Shown one piece after another: positions 33,060 through 39,684 of a stretch of 39,684 nucleotides of DNA. The notes beneath the pieces are model-generated. The model did not search any database and had not been told where the DNA came from. It saw nothing but the letters and a program-made list of their open reading frames with translations. Where the stretch lies: NCBI GenBank assembly GCA_028280955.1, contig JANQKU010000252.1, forward strand, positions 1 to 39,684, in the 5' to 3' direction. The stretch's first letter is position 1, and every line of letters begins with the position of its first letter. The translations under genes were made by a program, and so were the position numbers. This DNA comes from Opitutaceae bacterium (GTDB taxonomy: Bacteria; Verrucomicrobiota; Verrucomicrobiia; Opitutales; Opitutaceae).

Positions 33060-34037
33060 TTACACTTCATTCACATTTTTTTCAAAAGTGATACTGTCCT
33101 TTTCGCTTATTTCAGCCGGTGATTTCATTCTCCAGACACCTGCAAGGATACTTCCAATAATAGAATGTATCACTGCAGAAATAGCACATGGAACGGTGGC
33201 AAGTGTTCCGGAAAAGTGTTTTTGAGCTAAAACAACTCCAAGCCCTGAATTTTGCATACCGATTTCAATTGAAATTGTGCGGCGAATGAGTTGTTCGTAC
33301 CCCAGTATTCGAGCAAATAGATAACCTAAGCTGAACCCTCCGAGATGAAGGAAAATGACTGCAAGCAACAGGATTTTTCCAGAACTTAGGATGGCTTGAG
33401 AATTCTGTCCGATAATACTCGCGCAGATTAAGACGATAGCGATGACTGAAATAAGTGGAGATATCGGTAGGATTTTCAAAATTTGCTTTTGAAAGAATTG
33501 TCGAAGGATCAGCCCGAGAATGATAGGTAACAAAACCACTTGCACTGTACTGAGAAAAAGTCCCCAGGCGTTGACATGGATAAGAGTTCCTACGAGAGCT
33601 TTGGTTAAAAGGGGCGTCATGGCGATAGCGCCAAAGGTTGAAACCATGGTCATTAGAACAGAGAGCGCTACGTTGGCCTTGGCGAGATAGCTGACCACAT
33701 TGGAAGCGGTTCCTCCAGGGCAACAGGAAACTAAAATGAGTCCGATAGCGAATTCTTTGGGTAGTTGGAGGAGATGGGCGATACTCCAACCGAGAAAAGG
33801 CATTATGCAAAACTGTGCGCCGAATCCGATGGCAACAGCTTTGGGCATTTTGAGGGCTTTGCGAAAATCATTGATGGTAAGAGTCAGGCCCATCCCCAGC
33901 ATGATCACAGCAAGTCCCCATACGATAAGGGGGCCTCGAAACCAAATAAACCAAGAGGGTTGATAGAGGGCGATAAATCCGGTGATAAAGACCCAGACAG
34001 GAAATAGATTAGTTAAGAGGTTGAGAAAGCGGATCAT
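33060..34037 (-). CDS. BASS-family (bile acid:sodium symporter-type) transporter
   Basis: The 325-residue membrane protein has about ten hydrophobic helices and the BASS/SBF signatures: GLTLTINDFRKALKMPKAV, FCIMPFLGWSIAHLL, GLILVSCCPGGTASNVVSYLAKANVALSV and SIEIGMQNSGLGVVLAQKHF. Family members are sodium-coupled symporters for organic anions such as bile acids, pyruvate, pantothenate or sulfated compounds. The substrate here cannot be told from the sequence. It ends 83 bases before the coiled-coil gene on the same strand and could be its upstream partner in transcription. The 183 bases upstream of it (34038-34220) contain the hairpin that follows ccsA. Confidence 0.87.
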   Translation of the reverse strand: MIRFLNLLTNLFPVWVFITGFIALYQPSWFIWFRGPLIVWGLAVIMLGMGLTLTINDFRKALKMPKAVAIGFGAQFCIMPFLGWSIAHLLQLPKEFAIGLILVSCCPGGTASNVVSYLAKANVALSVLMTMVSTFGAIAMTPLLTKALVGTLIHVNAWGLFLSTVQVVLLPIILGLILRQFFQKQILKILPISPLISVIAIVLICASIIGQNSQAILSSGKILLLAVIFLHLGGFSLGYLFARILGYEQLIRRTISIEIGMQNSGLGVVLAQKHFSGTLATVPCAISAVIHSIIGSILAGVWRMKSPAEISEKDSITFEKNVNEV

Positions 34038-34197
34038 GGGTTAACCAGGAGTTGGTGGAAGAGATGTATCCCAAGTTGACCCGATAGCGCCAGAAGTATT
34101 TTAGCCGATTGGGTTTGGCTTTGCTTGGAGGTATCTTTTTCCTCGTGACCAAGTATCCGATACAATGCCTGGATAGCCATAAGAACAAAACTGCTCC

Positions 34198-34218
34198 AAG
34201 CCTTGTTTCTTAAGGCTT
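34198..34218 (-). terminator. Hairpin downstream of ccsA, possible terminator
   Basis: AAGCCTT and AAGGCTT form a 7-base perfect stem with a 7-base loop, starting two bases after the ccsA stop on the minus strand. The sequence after the stem has only a short T run, so termination would be weak. Confidence 0.38.
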
Positions 34219-34220
34219 TC

Positions 34221-36047
34221 TTAGTTATTTATCTGGCTTCTCCAGATGTGAAGTGGAAGAGAAGCAAAGGCCATTATAAGCAGTTGGCTGGCCATAAACG
34301 AAATCATCCAGATAAACCCGGAATCCATGAACCCATAGGAATGGAGTCCAACCCCCAGCATGTTCGTTCCAAAAAAGGACCAGGTTGTCACAATGTTTCC
34401 GAATATGGCCATGTTGACGAGTCCTCTGGCTTTGATGTAACCGCCCCAACGCGCATGCAGGATGATTGCATTCCACAGGACGATGAGAAGAGCTCCGTTT
34501 TCTTTGGGGTCCCATCCCCAGAAACGTCCCCATGATTGATCGGCCCATATCCCCCCGAGGACGGTTCCGGCGAAACTGAAAAGCGTGGCAAAGCAGATAA
34601 TGCCGTAAATCATGCGAGCAAGAGAGGATGCCAGTTTTTTATCCAGTGTTTTGGTAAAAACACCACGAGCAACGTAAACAATCGCTAAGAAACCAGCCAG
34701 ATAGACGGCGGAGTATCCAAGAGTTATGACAACAACATGAGTGGCTAACCAGAAATTGGAGTCGAGGACAGCGACCATCATTACCATGGTATCGCCAGAA
34801 CCGGATAAGTTATGTGCGAGAATCAAACTGCAAAACCCGATGGCAGAAGCTGTGGCACTGCCAATACCATTTTTGAAGATAGACTCCAAGATGATTCCCA
34901 GTAAAGCGGAGCCCCATCCAACAAAGACTGCAGCAGAATAGAGGTTTGTCACTGGAGGGCGTCCTTCGAGGTACATCCTAAAGAGGAGGCCTACAGTATG
35001 AATAATGAAAGCGAGAATACAAAGGTAGAAGGCTGTTTTTCCAAGTTTTTGAGGAGCAGTGAGCCATGAAGCGCAGGCGAAAAGGAAAACCAGCACGTAA
35101 AGCACGATGCTTCGATAGAAGGGTTGAAAGCTGTTAAAAAATGTTTCCTGTTGGCTTTTTCTGGTTTCAGTGGGTGAATGGTCTTCGAACCAGGTGAGAA
35201 GTTTTTTTGTTTCTAAATTAAAGGTATCAGCGTTTTCGTTTTGATAAGCCGCAATGATGTTAGCGTAACTCTGGATAACAGGATGAATTTCTTTGCTGAT
35301 AACGGATCGCAGAAGAGCTTCACCGCTGTTGAGCCAATCAGTTTTGCTTGATGAGTCGTTGATCGGAGGAGCAACAAAAAAGTAGGCTGTCTGGGCCAGG
35401 GTTTGGTAGCGGCTGCCAAAAGCGATGAATTGATTAAAAGCGTTTTGATCGAAGGTTTCACCTATTTCTCGTTTTTGAATGGCTTGCAAACCGCCTTCAA
35501 TGGATTGTGCAAACATTTCGACTTCTCTTTGGAAGTCGGGAGAGTCTTCCGATTGAAGACTGTTTTTTAAGCGTTGGTAAAGAATGAGTCTGTGGCGAAG
35601 CTTGAGAAGGTTCTTTTGAAAATAAGAACGGTTTTGTTCTTCAATGGGATTGGCCAGATTGGCCTGACGGTCGATTTCGACAAAGGAGGGTGACAACTGT
35701 AAATAGGAATAGTTGTTGTTTTTGTCTTTTTCCAGTTTGAGCAAATCGAGGACTTGCTGGTCGTGAATTGAAAAGACTTTCCGGTTATTGGCCGAATCGG
35801 GAGAGATAAGAAGTTCAACTAACCATTGTATTGCGGTGAGTTTGCTTTCCTCGGTTCGAAGAGTTTGTTTATTGTGAATAAGTCGAAGAGAAGTTCGCGC
35901 AACGGTATCGATAGGTTTGATACGCCCATCCAGAAGAACGGGTATTTTCCCAAATTCATGGAAGTCGAAGTCTGCTTTTTCTGACTCTCCAGAAAACAAA
36001 AGACTGGAGGTGAAAAAGATGAGGATAAGAAGAAGAGTGTTTTTCAT
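34221..36047 (-). CDS. ccsA: Cytochrome c biogenesis protein CcsA (ResC) with long N-terminal domain
   Basis: The 608-residue protein is the haem-handling subunit of the system II cytochrome c maturation complex. The C-terminal half is the CcsA domain, with multiple membrane helices and the tryptophan-rich motif WGRFWGWDPKENGALLIVLW, preceded by HVVVITLGYSAVYLAG. The N-terminal 300 or so residues begin with a signal-like hydrophobic stretch and then EFGKIPVLLDGRIKPIDTVAR, an extension seen in several environmental lineages; it is probably periplasmic. The ATG follows the ccsB stop codon directly, so the two genes are translationally coupled. A hairpin lies just after the stop. The two partners probably form the haem export and ligation complex. 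Confidence 0.92.
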   Translation of the reverse strand: MKNTLLLILIFFTSSLLFSGESEKADFDFHEFGKIPVLLDGRIKPIDTVARTSLRLIHNKQTLRTEESKLTAIQWLVELLISPDSANNRKVFSIHDQQVLDLLKLEKDKNNNYSYLQLSPSFVEIDRQANLANPIEEQNRSYFQKNLLKLRHRLILYQRLKNSLQSEDSPDFQREVEMFAQSIEGGLQAIQKREIGETFDQNAFNQFIAFGSRYQTLAQTAYFFVAPPINDSSSKTDWLNSGEALLRSVISKEIHPVIQSYANIIAAYQNENADTFNLETKKLLTWFEDHSPTETRKSQQETFFNSFQPFYRSIVLYVLVFLFACASWLTAPQKLGKTAFYLCILAFIIHTVGLLFRMYLEGRPPVTNLYSAAVFVGWGSALLGIILESIFKNGIGSATASAIGFCSLILAHNLSGSGDTMVMMVAVLDSNFWLATHVVVITLGYSAVYLAGFLAIVYVARGVFTKTLDKKLASSLARMIYGIICFATLFSFAGTVLGGIWADQSWGRFWGWDPKENGALLIVLWNAIILHARWGGYIKARGLVNMAIFGNIVTTWSFFGTNMLGVGLHSYGFMDSGFIWMISFMASQLLIMAFASLPLHIWRSQINN

Positions 36048-37193
36048 TTAAGATGCTTTTCTCCGTTTGAAAAATCCGAGAAGGTGAAGGCAGAATTGAA
36101 AGGTCAGCCCCAGAGAGATCAGAGTTGAAGCGATGTAGGGCAGATGTCGGCTGGGATTGCGAACGACTTGGAGGATGGATGTGGTGTCGTCTCCTTCAAT
36201 AAAACTCGCTTGAAAGAAAGTGAGGCCTCTATAGCGCAAGGGGTGATTCATATAGATGAGAATTTCACGATCTTCATTTGAAACGGAGTCTTGCAGGCGA
36301 ATTCGACTGGAAAAATTTTTAGGAATAGTGGTTCCTGGGTAACGGTCGTGGGTAAAATTTTTGAGGGTGATTTTAAAAGGATGGTAGTCTCGTTTTCTTC
36401 TGAGACTTATTTCGTAATGACGGCCTTCGTAGTCAAAATGTTGTGGTTCATCAAAGGCATTGCAAACCATCCAGGTATCTAATGGCCCTTCTTTTGTTCT
36501 TACGGTGACAAAGGCAGTTACGAGATTACGTTCATCTATTTTTCCGGTTTTCGGCCTTTCCAGGGCGATAAGATTTTTTCCTATTCCAGTAGTAGCTCTA
36601 TACTTTGAGGCAGGTGCTTCCGGTGTTTTTTGGAAAATATTAGCGTTTTCATAGAAGGCTAGAATTTCCAGGGTGAAAGGAATGCTTGGGTGTTGAATAA
36701 CTCCACCGTCTCCAAGGCGTGCTTCCGGTATGCTTAAGACAATATCCTTGTCGGGGTCGCTTGCATCGATAACTACGAGTTCAGTTTCGAGGATAGATTC
36801 AGAATAGGACTTAGTTTCCCCTTCAGTGATGGACATTTGATAATCTTCTTGAAAGAGACTACTGAGGAGTTCTCCGACAAGTAAAACAACGACTCCAAGA
36901 TGAATGAGGGAGATCCCCAATTTTTTCCATCCAGGTTTATACCGGCTGAAATGGGCTGCTATTAAGTTTATCAGAAGAACAGAACCTACAAGGTAGCCCC
37001 CGGGGAGGATAGGGATTTCCCAGCCAAGCTTGGGGAGTGACCAGAAAACAACAAAACTACGGAAGTATTTTTCCAGAGCTCCATAGATCCCAAGGTGAAC
37101 CTGATCAAGTGTTCCCATAAAGATCAACACCATGCTTATGGCTAGGCAGATAATGGTGAGCTGAAGGGAAGAGAAGAATCGAAGGAACTTCAT
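36048..37193 (-). CDS. ccsB: Cytochrome c biogenesis protein CcsB (ResB)
   Basis: The 381-residue ResB-type protein partners with CcsA in cytochrome c maturation. It opens with the membrane segment FFSSLQLTIICLAISMVLIFMGTLDQ, has further helices near residues 65-85 and 95-115, and a large periplasmic region with the PLRYRGLTFFQASF segment typical of ResB before the last helix. It is short compared with ResB of about 450-500 residues. The lipoprotein gene lies 33 bases upstream and ccsA begins immediately after its stop, so the three form an operon. The usual redox-protein partner (ResA) is not present in the window. Confidence 0.9.
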   Translation of the reverse strand: MKFLRFFSSLQLTIICLAISMVLIFMGTLDQVHLGIYGALEKYFRSFVVFWSLPKLGWEIPILPGGYLVGSVLLINLIAAHFSRYKPGWKKLGISLIHLGVVVLLVGELLSSLFQEDYQMSITEGETKSYSESILETELVVIDASDPDKDIVLSIPEARLGDGGVIQHPSIPFTLEILAFYENANIFQKTPEAPASKYRATTGIGKNLIALERPKTGKIDERNLVTAFVTVRTKEGPLDTWMVCNAFDEPQHFDYEGRHYEISLRRKRDYHPFKITLKNFTHDRYPGTTIPKNFSSRIRLQDSVSNEDREILIYMNHPLRYRGLTFFQASFIEGDDTTSILQVVRNPSRHLPYIASTLISLGLTFQFCLHLLGFFKRRKAS

Positions 37194-37226
37194 TGAATGC
37201 GAAAAAGGTAAGGGCTAAGAGGAAGT

Positions 37227-38234
37227 CTATGGAGAAGGATTAAAATGGATAGTTTGCAGGAATTGGAGGAAGGTCGCTTTTTCACTGGAAACGATGTCTG
37301 AGGGCCCACGAAATTTAACAAACCAGGTTTTTGACCCTTGTGGAAGAATCGCTGCCAGGATACTTTCCTGATTTTCGATGTGGACGATAAGCGCTGGGCT
37401 GTCTCCCATCATAATCGTTTCAGTTATGGTAGGGAGATCTTCGTTATTGATTGGAGAAAGTCCAATTTGCTCACGCCAGCGATTGATATTGGCCAAGTTT
37501 CCTCCGACTTCGCCGGGGAAGGCAATAATTGAGATATCGCCGTCTTCCTTTACTTGAAAACTGGCTTGTCTGGGTGGGGTTGGCGGAAGTTCTTTCCAAT
37601 TTGTCGGTTTTTGATACGAGATTTCCTGGTTTGGCTGGGCGACCTCCGACTTAGGGGGTTCTCGTTTTATAGAAGTGAGGAACGAGATGAAAGTTTCCTT
37701 TTGTGATAAGACTGCGGTATCTTCACCGATCATCTTAAAAAACCAGGATTGTTGATCATCAGGAAGGATAGCTGCAATGATACGAGATTTGAATTTTTCT
37801 TCTATAATGGCGGCTTCGCTTACCATCTCAACCAATGTTGCGGATTGGCCTGCTATGTTGATTGAGGTCGTATTGTCGGATAATTGATCCTGAGAGAGAG
37901 GGAGTAAATGGAGTTGGTCACGCCAACGGTTAATATTTTCAAAAAGACCCCCTGCTTTTTCGGGGAAGGTGATGATTGAGATGTCAACTTTCTGTCCACT
38001 GGAGCTTGTAAATGAGAAACTGCCCTTTCGAAAGCTTGAAAGAGCTGTGGATTCCCAGGCTTCAGGTTTCTCCCAGGAGAGGTCATTTGTCTGAGTTGAA
38101 GCAGATGCCTCAGAGTGTGGGTGTTTTGTGCGAATATCTTTGGGAGCTTCGTAGACAATAATGCTCTTATCTTTACAACCTGAAAGCATTAAGACGATGG
38201 CGACGAGGAAGAGGAGGCGTTTTATAGCAGGCAT
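37227..38234 (-). CDS. Lipoprotein with two tandem homologous domains
   Basis: The 335-residue protein has a lipoprotein signal: hydrophobic LLFLVAIVLMLSGC with the lipobox cysteine at residue 20. The mature part is two copies of one domain, about residues 51-190 and 204-335. Each has a W-x-K-P/P-x-x-W opening, the block INRWR (101-105 and 250-254) preceded by GGLFEN or GGNLAN, and the strand AAILP followed by SWFFKM or TWFVKF. The internal duplication was not named in any family I recall. It heads the operon with ccsB and ccsA, so it may sit at the outer face of a membrane and help cytochrome assembly or stability; this is inference from position only. Export as a lipoprotein is well supported. 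Confidence 0.8.
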   Translation of the reverse strand: MPAIKRLLFLVAIVLMLSGCKDKSIIVYEAPKDIRTKHPHSEASASTQTNDLSWEKPEAWESTALSSFRKGSFSFTSSSGQKVDISIITFPEKAGGLFENINRWRDQLHLLPLSQDQLSDNTTSINIAGQSATLVEMVSEAAIIEEKFKSRIIAAILPDDQQSWFFKMIGEDTAVLSQKETFISFLTSIKREPPKSEVAQPNQEISYQKPTNWKELPPTPPRQASFQVKEDGDISIIAFPGEVGGNLANINRWREQIGLSPINNEDLPTITETIMMGDSPALIVHIENQESILAAILPQGSKTWFVKFRGPSDIVSSEKATFLQFLQTIHFNPSP

Positions 38235-38340
38235 AAGAGTCTTTAACAGGAAAACATCCGGAGGATTTAGCCAAAAGGCAAGCTGACTCGGACTGGAGGG
38301 GCATTTGAGAGCAATAGCTTAAGTGTTTCAGTAGAAATTC

Positions 38341-39165
38341 TTATGGTGTCCCCCAACGTAGTTGCCTGAGATGGCGTGGAGAATGTCCGGTTCGTTTTTT
38401 AACCATGCGTGAAAAATGAAATGGATTTTGAAAGCCAGAACGCTCGGAAATTTCGTTTATCCTTAGCCCAGTTCTAGTAAGGAGTTCAATTCCATGTTGG
38501 AGGCGAACTTCCCAAAGGTAGCGGGAAGGAGTTGTTTTTAAATGGATTTTAAAGATTCGGATGAGATGGTTGGGAGAGACTCCAATTTGCCGAGCTAAAG
38601 ACGGGATAGAGAGTGGTTTACGAAATTGCTCTTCGATAATGTGTTGGGTTCTTACGATATCCAGAGGTAAAGGTTTTTTTGGGGCAGGGGTCAAAGGTTC
38701 TGCAATGAGGCAGTAATGCAGGATAGAGAGGCCCAACTGCTCGAGGAAGTTGTCCGATCTCAATGATTGTAGTGGGTTATCATTGAGGCCGAGGCGGATG
38801 AGTGTATTCAGTTCTTCTGTGGTTGGGATAATTTTTGGTAAAGTATTTAATTGTGTGGCGAGTTCATCTGAAACAAGGCTCGGATGGATAGAAGTCCAAG
38901 TATGGCGGGTGTAATCACCAGTCGAAAACTGGATTGTCTCATAATGTCCAGGGATGAGTAAGGTGTGATGACCTGCGGGAACCACATATTCGAAGTTGTC
39001 GACGAGAAAAGAAGCAGACCCTTGATGAACAATGACGAGCTGATAATCTTGCTGAATCCGTGGGCCACAGCTTCCACCGGGGTTGTAAGTGACATCTCCA
39101 AAGTAAATATGCCGGGAATAGCGTGTTCGATCAATTAGAGATATGTTTTTGATTGTCGTGACCAT
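38341..39165 (-). CDS. AraC-family transcriptional regulator (second AraC/PhyH cassette)
   Basis: The 274-residue protein has a cupin-type N-terminal sensor (YNPGGSCGPRIQQDYQLVIVHQG, VPAGHHTLLIPGHYE) and two C-terminal helix-turn-helix segments: LSIPSLARQIGVSPNHLIRIF and INEISERSGFQNPFHFSRMVKKRTGHSPRHLR. The ATG at 39165 is clear. It lies divergent from the PhyH gene that starts at 39204, with 38 bases between the start codons, and probably controls it. It matches the first AraC/PhyH pair in architecture, but the sequences are only distantly alike. The lipoprotein operon lies 106 bases downstream on the same strand. Confidence 0.88.
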   Translation of the reverse strand: MVTTIKNISLIDRTRYSRHIYFGDVTYNPGGSCGPRIQQDYQLVIVHQGSASFLVDNFEYVVPAGHHTLLIPGHYETIQFSTGDYTRHTWTSIHPSLVSDELATQLNTLPKIIPTTEELNTLIRLGLNDNPLQSLRSDNFLEQLGLSILHYCLIAEPLTPAPKKPLPLDIVRTQHIIEEQFRKPLSIPSLARQIGVSPNHLIRIFKIHLKTTPSRYLWEVRLQHGIELLTRTGLRINEISERSGFQNPFHFSRMVKKRTGHSPRHLRQLRWGTP

Positions 39166-39203
39166 AGACAGGGTCTTTAATATGTAGTATTAGATAGGTG
39201 ATT

Positions 39204-39684
39204 ATGGCTACTGCAACAGAGAATACTTCCGAATCAGTTATTGATCGTTATAAAACAGCTTTTTCGAGTTGGCCGAAAGATGGAGGAAGGCCAGTTGGTT
39301 ATTTTACACCCTCTACGCTAGCTCAGAGTGGAAATTTTTATAAGGAAAACGGATTTTTGGTGATAGAAGATGCGTTTGATCTAGAAGAGGTGGATGCGTT
39401 GAACCGAGAGACGGTTCGACTTTGCCGGGGAGAATTGGGAGATATTCGTGATTCGCCCCCTTCTGATCCTTCGGAGAGTGATGATGAGGTTATTAGTAAG
39501 TTCCTCTGTATTCATTTTCCGCATAAGATTTCTGAGCTAATGAAGTCTACCTTTACTCAAAAGGCGACGGTAGATACCCTAGTGCACGTGATTGGACCAA
39601 ATGTTAAGTGCATGCAGTCGATGCTTTTTATCAAAGCATCAGGGAAGCCGGGGCAGGCTTGGCATCAGGATGAATATTATATCC
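39204..39684 (+). CDS. Phytanoyl-CoA dioxygenase (PhyH) family oxygenase, second copy, 3' end missing
   Basis: An open reading frame starts with ATG 39204 and continues 160 codons to the window end. Segments FYKENGFLVIEDAFDLEEVDAL and the iron-binding pair His154 and Asp156 in AWHQDEYYI identify PF05721. The distal histidine lies outside the window. The upstream sequence AGGTG (39196-39200) is close to the start but short of a good ribosome binding site. It differs from the first PhyH protein in the residues around the motif (HQDEYY against HQDSGY), so the two are separate subfamilies, each with its own AraC neighbour. The substrate is unknown. Confidence 0.83.
   Translation, partial: MATATENTSESVIDRYKTAFSSWPKDGGRPVGYFTPSTLAQSGNFYKENGFLVIEDAFDLEEVDALNRETVRLCRGELGDIRDSPPSDPSESDDEVISKFLCIHFPHKISELMKSTFTQKATVDTLVHVIGPNVKCMQSMLFIKASGKPGQAWHQDEYYI

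Overview
This window holds about 28 protein-coding genes and two partial ones. It has no rRNA, tRNA, CRISPR array, insertion sequence or phage gene that I can see. Coding density is high and no gene-free stretch exceeds about 250 bases. The gene set suggests a heterotrophic, probably aquatic member of the Planctomycetes-Verrucomicrobia-Lentisphaerae group, most likely Verrucomicrobiota (Opitutae-like). The evidence is lineage-typical family content only: alginate_lyase (PF05426) and heparinase II/III-like lyases, a sulfatase-fold enzyme, AraC/phytanoyl-CoA-dioxygenase pairs, a short PhoX/DUF839 protein, a UroD-family methyltransferase-like protein and a ResB/CcsA cytochrome c system. No marker gene is present, so this placement is an inference.

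Layout. 1-2724 (minus): a partial GHL10-type glycoside-hydrolase-like TIM barrel downstream of a Tat-exported PhoX/DUF839 protein. 2845-6911: msrA, a DCC-family thiol oxidoreductase, an SDR, an arylamine N-acetyltransferase and a Gfo/Idh/MocA oxidoreductase. A 39-base coding remnant of a second DCC gene lies just after the SDR. 7006-9676: a two-domain ChrA transporter and an Amt ammonium transporter with a hairpin behind it. 9817-12848: a PF05426 lyase, an AraC regulator and a divergent PhyH dioxygenase. 13069-15146: a GT4 glycosyltransferase and an LpxH-like metallophosphatase. 15177-19525: rhamnulokinase, divergent from a complete lutABC lactate-oxidation operon. 19770-26618: a sulfatase-fold enzyme, a cyclase-family hydrolase, an (alpha/alpha)6 glycosidase, a heparinase II/III-like lyase and a UroD-like protein. 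26640-32976: single-chain glycine decarboxylase, endonuclease III, and a long coiled-coil protein with a degenerate receiver domain. 33060-38234: a BASS-type transporter and a lipoprotein-ccsB-ccsA operon. 38341-39684: a second divergent AraC/PhyH pair, cut by the window end.

How the genes fit together. Several genes suit growth on algal or other anionic, deoxysugar-rich polysaccharide: two lyases, a sulfatase-fold enzyme, a glycosidase and rhamnulokinase. The rhamnose pathway yields lactaldehyde, which can become lactate, and LutABC oxidises lactate to pyruvate. The genes are scattered singly rather than forming a SusC/D-type locus. The most distinctive regulatory signal is a conserved palindromic promoter, with identical -35 sequence and 17-base spacing. 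It precedes two non-adjacent genes, the sulfatase-fold enzyme and the glycosidase, which also have unusually good ribosome binding sites. I did not find a clearly new multi-gene defence or mobile system. The best leads are this two-gene regulon, the repeated AraC/PhyH cassette and the pseudo-receiver coiled-coil protein.
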